DNA from: Oxyruncus cristatus
Lineage: Eukaryota; Chordata; Aves; Passeriformes; Cotingidae
DNA: 64,000 nt
NCBI GenBank assembly: GCA_013399855.1
Contig: VXAY01007418.1
Span: forward strand, 96,169 to 160,168
Reading direction: 5' to 3'
Positions within the stretch are counted from its first letter, which is position 1, and every line of letters starts with the position of its first letter. Positions 57,098 to 64,000 of the stretch are shown here, piece by piece. The position numbers and the translations under genes are program-made. The notes below the pieces were generated by a model. The model ran no database searches and was not told where the DNA came from. It saw only the letters and a list, made by a program, of their open reading frames with translations.

Positions 57098-58954
57098 CTA
57101 CTGTGCCTCTAATAGAAACTGCGGGGCCAAATTAAGAGGGCAGATTGTAATCACTGCTGCTGAGTTATCCCAGCTGTGGAATTACTGGTCTTTGCTACTA
57201 ATTTGGGAAGTTCGCTGCCTCTTTCCCCCCCCACCCCAGCGCTCCACCTTGCCACATTCCAGGCTCTGCCCTTGTGGGAAAAGAGCCTGAGTGACCATAA
57301 AGGGCCCAGATGTTGTGTCCGGGGGCAGGAAGCACAAGTCAGCTCCCCCTGATTTGTGAGGCTAAAAATAGTGGGAGCATTAATAGGAATCTCTGCCTTC
57401 GGCTCTCCGGGCAGAGCGGCCTCTCCGGAGGCGTCTTCCTTGTGGGAGCCACAAGGAGCAGGCAGGCAGCCTGGTAGGTTAATTCCTCCGTGCTTTGGTT
57501 TGTTGTTTTATTTGCGTGGCAGGAGTGCCTGCAGGCCTGAGTGGAGCTTAGACCCCCCTCCAGTTAGGCATGGCAGGAGATGATCCGAGCCTAAAGATGC
57601 TCTAGATGAGTTTCAGAGTAAACAAGTGTAGCGGGAGCTGCAGCCACGTGGCACCGACCAGCCCTAAACCCGGGGTGAGTTGTTTATTTGCTGTTACCAG
57701 CACAATTAACTGTCTGCAGCCATGTGGAATTTCCCCTTCCTAAACCGGCACAGGAGTGTGGTGTGTGGAGGGTGGTTGCTTGGGATAGTCTGCCAGGATG
57801 ATGGATGGGCTGCACAACCTTTCAAAGTCGCTTTAAATCCCCTTTTCAGTGATTTCATGTCAGGGATAGCGAGTGGGAATGCTCATGAGGGTGTTTGATG
57901 GAGGGTGTCTGGATGGCATTATCCAGCCTTATGGGTGGGGTTAGGAGAGTGGGAACAGCATGATCAAAGTGGCTTTTGTTCCCTGCAGCATTGATTATAG
58001 TAATGTTGCTATGGCCACAAATCTCCCTCCAATTGCTTCAGCCAATTCATGAATTTCCTTTTTTATTACATCCTTACACTGCCAGAAACCTCTCCCAGGG
58101 AAATCTGTACCACTGGAGATGTCAGGAGCTGCAGGAGGGGCTGGAGTACAGGTGGTGTAAGTATTGCTGTACTGGGGGATGCTGTACAGAGTATCTCTTG
58201 TTGCTGGAACTTCGGGGTGCTTGTGAGGTGAAGTAATTTAATTAATCCTAAATATCTGGCTGCTCACTTAGATCCCATGGCTCCTTATTAATTAGCTATT
58301 CCTGTCTCCAGGGTAATTTTGGAGTATCAGGATACCTGAATCGTAGACAGTCCAGTCCTGTAAGCTTTATCCTGCTCTTCTCCCTGCAGTGCTTTCCCAA
58401 GGAATCGGTGTGGTCAGGGAGCTTCAGCATCCCCAGGTGTCCTGAGTGCTGGGGCTGAGGGACTTGGCTTGGTTTTCTCTCTGTTCTAAATCAAATTGTT
58501 CATCTTGCCTGAAGTCACTCAGCCAGCAAAGGCCTTGTCTTAGTGGGCAGGGAGGGAGGGAATGGGGAGGAAGCTGGTTTTGGCTGCAGCAGAGCTTTGT
58601 TTGGAGGTGCCAACGCTTTGTCCCGGCAGCCCCCAGTGTGCTGTGGGGGTTCTGTCAGGGCTTGGGGGACAGGGCTGGAAACAAGACTCCTAAACACCAC
58701 TCATTTCTCATTTCTGCCTTCTGTGGCCCTGGGCAAGTCATTTAGCTCTTCCTTTCCTTAATTGGCCTAATTATTGCCTTCATGGAGCTGAGAATTGTGG
58801 TAATTGGTGCTGCTGGTTGTGCACTGAGGTGATGCCAGGGGAGCAGAGGGGACATGTTTAGAGGGGGTTCCCTGTGGGTCTGTACCCAAATAAACATCAA
58901 AACTCCTGTTTCCTGTGTTTGATGCAACAACTTGGAGGTGATGCCTGAGCTTAG
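57098..58954. other. Non-coding stretch with MEF2-type site
   Basis: A perfect MEF2-type motif CTAAAAATAG lies at 57362-57371, about 50 bases from an E-box (CAGATG). Such a pair occurs in muscle or neural enhancers but also by chance. No exon or repeat is called. Confidence 0.35.
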
Positions 58955-59118
58955 AGTCATGGAATCCCAGAATGGGTTGGGTTGGGTTGGGAGGGACCTT
59001 AAAGCTCATCTCCTTCCACCCCCTGCCATGGGCAGGGACATCTTCCACTATCCGAGGTTGCTCCAAGCCCTGTCCAGCCCGGCCTGGAACACTTCCAGGG
59101 GTGGGGCAGCCACAGCTT
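58955..59118 (-). mobile_element. CR1 LINE 3' fragment (type B tail)
   Basis: The terminus 'gtcatggaatcccagaatgg' is followed by a small GGGTT triplication (GGGTTGGGTTGGG), then 'ccttaaagctcatctccttc', 'ctgccatgggcagggac' and 'ggttgctccaagccctgtcc', stopping at 'ggcagccacagcttgacc'. Confidence 0.95.
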
Positions 59119-59449
59119 GACCCAAGGTTTATCTGTGGCCATTCCAGCACACAGGTTGTGCTGGTGTGACCTTGTTGTCTTAAACTGAGACCTTATGTCA
59201 TTTGGCTCCGTTTGTTAATTCCATGCTCACTGAAACACATCCCTGGTGCTCATCCTCTGCTGGATCGTGGGGTAGAGGCTGCTGTGGTTTCATGTGACAG
59301 AGCACAAGCTTTAAGTGCATGAAGCTTTGTTCTTTCCACGAGCTTGGACTCGTATTTTGTGTGTCTACAGTGCATGTTATTTGAGGGACTGTGAGATTTA
59401 TGGTTATAAATTTTGGTGGTGGAGCCTTTCTGCCCAAGAGGAGAAATCC
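59119..59449. other. Unique spacer between two CR1 tails
   Basis: Nothing recognised. Confidence 0.35.
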
Positions 59450-59526
59450 TCGAATCACAGAGTGGTTTGGGTTTGCAGGGATCTTAAAGATCATGTTGTT
59501 CCAAACCCCTGCCACGGGCAGGTTGT
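59450..59526 (-). mobile_element. CR1 LINE, extreme 3' end only
   Basis: Only 'cgaatcacagagtggtttgg', 'atcttaaagatcatgttgtt' and 'cctgccacgggcagg' remain. It is a heavily truncated type B tail. Confidence 0.9.
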
Positions 59527-60371
59527 GGCTTCCAAGTGTCTGGGTTAAGTTTAGCCAGTGTTTTGGATCTTTTATGTTTATGGATTGTTCTTCTTGGGCA
59601 GCCTTGTTTTTGTGGGTGTTGTGGGTCTCCTGTGTGGTGTCTCAGCAAGGATGAGCATTTTGGGGGGACTGGGCACAAAGAAGGAAGAAATCCTATAATG
59701 CATCTAATGGAGCCTCCTGGAGCAGTTTTGTGATGAGAGAGGGGACAAATCTGCATGGAAATGTCTGAGAAATGGAATGAGGATTGTGGTGGAGCTGGAA
59801 GCAAAGGAGGGAAATGTCCTGGCCAAGGAATGGTGGATGAGGAGGCAGGTTCAGTTTGTAGAAGGAGTTCATACATTTAATTCCTTTTTTCCTTCTCCTG
59901 TGTTTTTGTTTTTTTTTTAACTTCTTGTGCTATTTGCACTCACCACACTGACACTTTCAGATAATTTCTAAGAAAAGAAAAAAGAAATTAAACAGTTTCT
60001 GCAGCCTCAAAAGCAGGAAATCCACATCACGGCGGTGTGGCCTTATCAGCCCATGTCAAGCTGTCAGCCTGAGCTTTGCCACCCTCCAGGCCCTTCCCGG
60101 GCTGTTGGGGCTCTCTGAGCTGCTTGTCTGGCTGGAGGAATCAAGGCTATCCCAAATGGATAGGCTTGGACAGCTCCAGTGCCTGCTGGCCTGGTCAGTG
60201 GGATGGTTTGTTGTGCCATATCTGTGGTGAGTACTCATGTTCACCCCACAAACCATCAACGGTCTTTTGACTGATTTGGCAGAGAAGTTTATGACCAGGG
60301 GAAGTCGTAAATAACTTCCTTTTCCCCCGCTCGGTGTCCTAAATGTCAGTGTGATGTTTTTCTCCCTCCAG
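59527..60371. other. Non-coding stretch
   Basis: Unique-looking DNA; no exon or repeat is called. Confidence 0.35.
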
Positions 60372-60853
60372 AATTGGAGTCCCTGGCACAAGGAAGATGC
60401 AGATGTGTTAGAGCGAGTTCAGAGGAGGCCACGCAGATGTTCCTGGGGCTGGAGCCCCTCTGCTCTGGAGCCAGGCTGGGAGAGCTGGGGGGGTTCACCT
60501 GCAGAAGGGAAGGATCCAGGGAGACCTCAGAGCCCCTTCCAGAGCCTAAAGGGGCTCCAGGAGAGCTGGAGGGGGACTTGGGACAAGGGCTGGAGGGACA
60601 GGACACAGGGAATGGCTTCCCAGTGCCAGAGGGCAGGGAGAGATGGGAGATTGGGAAGGGATTGCTGGCTGGGAGGGTGCTGAGGGGCTGGAATTCCCAG
60701 AGAAGCTGTGGCTGCCCCTGGATCCCTGGAAGTGTCCAAGGCCAGGTTAGGCTTGGAACCACCTGGGCTAGTGGGAGGTGCCCCTGCCAATGGCAGGGGT
60801 TTGGACCTGGATGATCTTTAAGGTCCCTTCCCACCCAAACCGTTCCATGATGG
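60372..60853 (+). mobile_element. Long CR1 LINE 3' fragment (type B tail)
   Basis: It starts near 'ttggagtccctggcacaagg', contains 'gagccaggctgggagagctg', 'cctaaaggggctccaggaga', 'gggacaagggctggagggac' and 'ctgccaatggcaggggtttg', and ends 'cccaaaccgttccatgatgg'. It is very similar in reverse complement to the copies at 51172 and 63376. Confidence 0.96.
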
Positions 60854-61736
60854 ATTGAAGTGTCCCAAACGTGCACTGAGTGGGTCCTTCGTAGCCGTTT
60901 GACCCCCTTCTGCAGAGGGCACAGCGTGGAGCAAACAGCACATCTGATTCCAGGGATTCCCCACGAGGGGGATGTTCCTTAGGGCAGGTGATTCCCTATC
61001 AGCAACAGGTGGGATGTGCTGCTTCCCACCCAGGACTTGCTGCTTATTCCCTTCATTGGCTGCAAGACCCTCTCACTGCCCTCCTGCCTCCAAATAATAT
61101 CAAGCTCAGGAGCTTTGGTGTAAAAAGCTTCCATGTCTAATCCCTCTGTGTGCCATCAGTGTAGGTAACAAACACCGTGGGTCTCCTTTTGGAGGCAGAG
61201 GGGCTGGAGGATGGTTTTTTTGAGGAAGGACTGTGTGGGAATCTGGAAATCTTTGTTCTGTGCTTCAGCCTCTCACCTCTAACTTGGCTGTTCTGAGATT
61301 CCTTATCTGAGAGAGACGGAGGTTCATTATGTTAATTGGCTCTGAAATTACGGCATCAAGTATCTGTAATTGGTGTTATTATTCTGGTCCTGTTGTGTCC
61401 CAGGGATTCCAGGGGGCAGAAATGAATATGGAAGCCTGTGCTTTGTGCTGTGGTTGCCGGCAGAGCCTCAACGTGAGGCTGGGGTTTAAAGAGCCTGTTC
61501 TGGGATTCTTGTGGGTTTGGTGACGTGGAGAGGGGTGAAATCCCTGCTTGGAGATGGCTGTGCTTAATCCCAGTGCCAGGGACCGCTCCCTGCTCCAGCT
61601 GAGGTAAGATCTGTGAGTACAATAAAGGTGCAGCCACTTGGACGATGAACTACGGATGTGTGGTTGGAAAATCAATTTTAGGAGGTAACAAACGTGGGAT
61701 AAGCTGGTGTTGCCACTCCTGACTGCACTGCGTGAA
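60854..61736. other. Non-coding stretch
   Basis: Unique-looking DNA; no exon or repeat is called. Confidence 0.35.
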
Positions 61737-61962
61737 ACTGTTAGGCTGGATCTCAGGAAAAGGTTCTTCCCCCAGAGGGTGGTCAGGCAATGAAACAGGC
61801 TTCCCAGGGAATGGTCACTTCCCAACGCTGCCAGAGCTTAAGGAGCTTTTGGACAAGGCTCTCAAGGACAGGGTGGGATTGTTGGGGTGTCTGTGCAGGA
61901 CCAGGAGTTGAACTTGATGATCCTTGTGGGTCCCTTCCAACTCTAGATCTTCTGTGATCCTG
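61737..61962 (+). mobile_element. CR1 LINE 3' fragment (type C tail)
   Basis: It runs through 'gttaggctggatctcaggaa', 'caggcttcccagggaatggt', 'gggattgttggggtgtctgt' and 'gtgggtcccttccaactcta', ending at a degenerate CTGTGATCC. Confidence 0.95.
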
Positions 61963-63375
61963 TTATGGATGAGGAATTGAAGAGGGTTGGGGTAGGAGCC
62001 AGGAACTGGAGCAAGGGCAGCATGAACAGGCGGGAGATGAGGTGCACGGTTGAGGGAATGAGGAGAGGAAAGGGGAGGGAATTTCAGTCGGCTTCCAGTT
62101 CCTCCCAAGCATTTCTTTCCAAGCACGTGGATTTATTTCTGCTCCCTTCCCTGGTGATCCCGAGAGAACTGGCCTTGGCAGAGCTCCTGTAACCAAATCA
62201 CTCCTAAGTTTGTCCTCACCAAGTTATAAACACTTGCGGTCTCTGCAATACCCGGGAGGTGCAGATCCAGCCAGGTGCTGATTGCACTTCTGCACTCATC
62301 TGCTGCAGGAATACAGCTCCAAAGATCCTGGTTTTATTTCCTCTATCTTCTCCTGTTCTCTGCTTTTCCAAGTATTAGTTTCTGTGACAAAAATAGTCGG
62401 ATCTGCATCACCTCCCCAGCACCGGAATCCGAGAGGAGCTGGACCATCCTCCACTGATCCACGTTAAAAGTTTAATTCAAGCTCTGCAGGTTGTTTCTTG
62501 TGAAGGTGCCGTGAGTTGGAAAGAGCATTAGAGCCATGTTAGAGCTGTGTGGGATACTTAAAAATAATGGGAAATATCGATTTGGAAAGCTTCTTGGAGG
62601 CACTGGATGAGAACACGGAGGGCAAGGGAATCCTTTTCCCACTCCAGCTGCCTCATGGGCGCCTGGAGCTTTGTAAAGAAATTTTCCACAGTCTGATGCA
62701 CACATTGTGGAATTAAGGACAAACTTTGCTGCCACCATTTTGCAACTGTTTCCTTATTATTTGAATCTTTTGCTCCAAGAAAACACCCCCCCCAAATCTC
62801 AAGGCTTATTTTCACCATCCCTCCGAGCCCTCCCTGAGCAACACCAACCACTGTCGGCCTTTTTCTGGAATCAAGATTTTCTGAAGCTTTGCTTCTACTT
62901 TTTTTTTTCTCTAAATATTTTTTAAAATGAAATATTCTTTAGCTTGAAGAGGGAATGATGCAGCCTCCATCTGGGAACTGTTTTAGGTTTAATTTGAAAA
63001 AACAGACCGTAAAACACACGCTCTTAAAAACAGTTTGTCCTTCCCAATGTACTAGAAAATGACTCTCAGCAGCCTCCTAAGGCCTGGTATTTAAGCTCCA
63101 GGACATGCTCAGAGACACAGTTGCAGTGGATTTTAATACAGGGTCAGACATAAATTTCCAGTATGGATCGTCTGGGGCAGATTAATGAGGGGAATGTGTT
63201 AATGGTAAAGAATTTGAAGTCGTCACAGGTTTTGCAGCGCTCAGTGATGCACGAGGGGCTCGGTGGCCGTGAGGTCACTGTCCAGTTTTGCTTGAAAATG
63301 AGATTAACTTAAAAAATGTGCTTTGTAACTTTGGGAATCGAGTGTGCCTCAAGCTGTGCAGACACACTCCTGCCT
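61963..63375. other. Non-coding stretch
   Basis: Unique-looking DNA with T-rich parts near 62898-62910. No exon or repeat is called. Confidence 0.35.
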
Positions 63376-63880
63376 TGGAATCACCGAATCCCAGAATGGT
63401 TTGGGTTGGGGGGAACCTTAAAGATCATCTAGTCCGTGGGCAAAGACACCTTCCACTAGCCCAGGCTGCTCCAAGCACTGGCCTTGGACACTTCCATGGA
63501 TCCAGGGGCAGCCACAGCTTCTCTGGACATCCTGTGCCAGGGCCTCCCCACCCTCCCAGCCAACAATCCCTTCCCAATCTCCCATCTCTCCCTGCCCTCT
63601 GGCACTGGGAAGCCATTCCCTGTGTCCTGTCCCTCCAGCCCTTGTCCCCAGTCCCTCTCCACCTCTCCTGGAGCCCCTTTAGGCTCTAGAAGGAGCTCCA
63701 AGCTCTCCCTGGATCCTTCTCTTCTCCAGGTGAACCCCGCCAGCTCTCCCAGCCTGGCTCCAGAGCAGAGGGGCTCCAGCCCTCGGAACATCTGCGTGGC
63801 CTCCTCTGGACTCGCTCCAACACGTCCCCGTCTTTCCTGTGCTGAGGATCCCAGAGCTGGAGGGAGCACGGCAGCACCTC
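63376..63880 (-). mobile_element. Long CR1 LINE 3' fragment (type B tail)
   Basis: The terminus 'ggaatcaccgaatcccagaa' is followed by 'ccttaaagatcatctagtcc', 'cagccacagcttctctggac', 'cagcccttgtccccagtccc', 'ccccgccagctctcccagcc' and 'ctcgctccaacacgtccccg'. Similarity continues to about 63880 near 'cccagagctggagggagcac'. A deletion near 63435, relative to other copies, removes the usual 'ccaacccctgccatg' block. Confidence 0.96.
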
Positions 63881-64000
63881 CCTGTGGATGTGCCACGTCT
63901 GAGGTGTTGCCTGGGGGCTGGCAGTGCTCCAACCTGCTCCTCCATCCCCTCCTGCCCCTCTGGTGGCGTCTCCACCTGCAGGGTTGGTGACCCAGGAGTT
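63881..64000. other. Window end
   Basis: GC-rich sequence without a recognised feature. The upstream CR1 may extend further into it. Confidence 0.3.

Noticed and set aside
1..64000. CRISPR arrays, rRNA, tRNA, operons or phage-like modules
   Set aside because: No spaced identical repeats, no RNA-gene signatures and no bacterial gene organisation were seen; the sequence is vertebrate.

Overview
This window is vertebrate nuclear DNA and almost certainly avian. The main evidence is at least 23 fragments of CR1, the dominant LINE of bird genomes. They include the characteristic CR1 3' tails: ATTCTATG-type octamers, or their reverse complement opening with forms of AATCATAGAATGGTTTGGGTTGG. No bacterial-style operon, rRNA, tRNA or CRISPR array was found. 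Nearly all long open frames are chance frames, CR1 relics, or translations running through N gaps.

Layout. Positions 1-9600 are AT-leaning intergenic or intronic DNA with two exon-like segments (249-358 and 1693-1797, both plus), three CR1 fragments and one ancient SINE-like tail. Positions 9617-11060 hold the only CpG island. It has YY1, E2F and NRF1 motifs, a four-unit 21-bp repeat, and a 608-base assembly gap (10163-10770) that probably hides a first exon. Positions 11.1-36.7 kb are mostly unique, with only three CR1 fragments. They carry the best exon-like segment of the window: 31723-31797, plus strand, 75 bp, phase 1-1, strong splice sites. Positions 36.8-64 kb are CR1-dense, with 17 of the 23 copies from three 3'-tail types. 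This part also holds a phase-compatible exon-like pair (43736-43765 and 43852-43940, plus), a 79-bp near-perfect palindrome (47161-47239), a minisatellite with four-unit higher-order structure (52701-53065), a possible minus-strand exon (55501-55616) and a second ancient SINE-like tail (about 56995-57097).

How it may work together. The simplest reading is one or more long bird genes with small exons in large introns, the CpG island serving as a housekeeping-type promoter. I could not name any gene from the short peptides. Exon calls rest on splice motifs, phase and open frame only, so their confidence is low to moderate. No previously undescribed molecular system is demonstrable here. The most unusual items are the palindrome, the higher-order minisatellite and the periodic repeat inside the CpG island.
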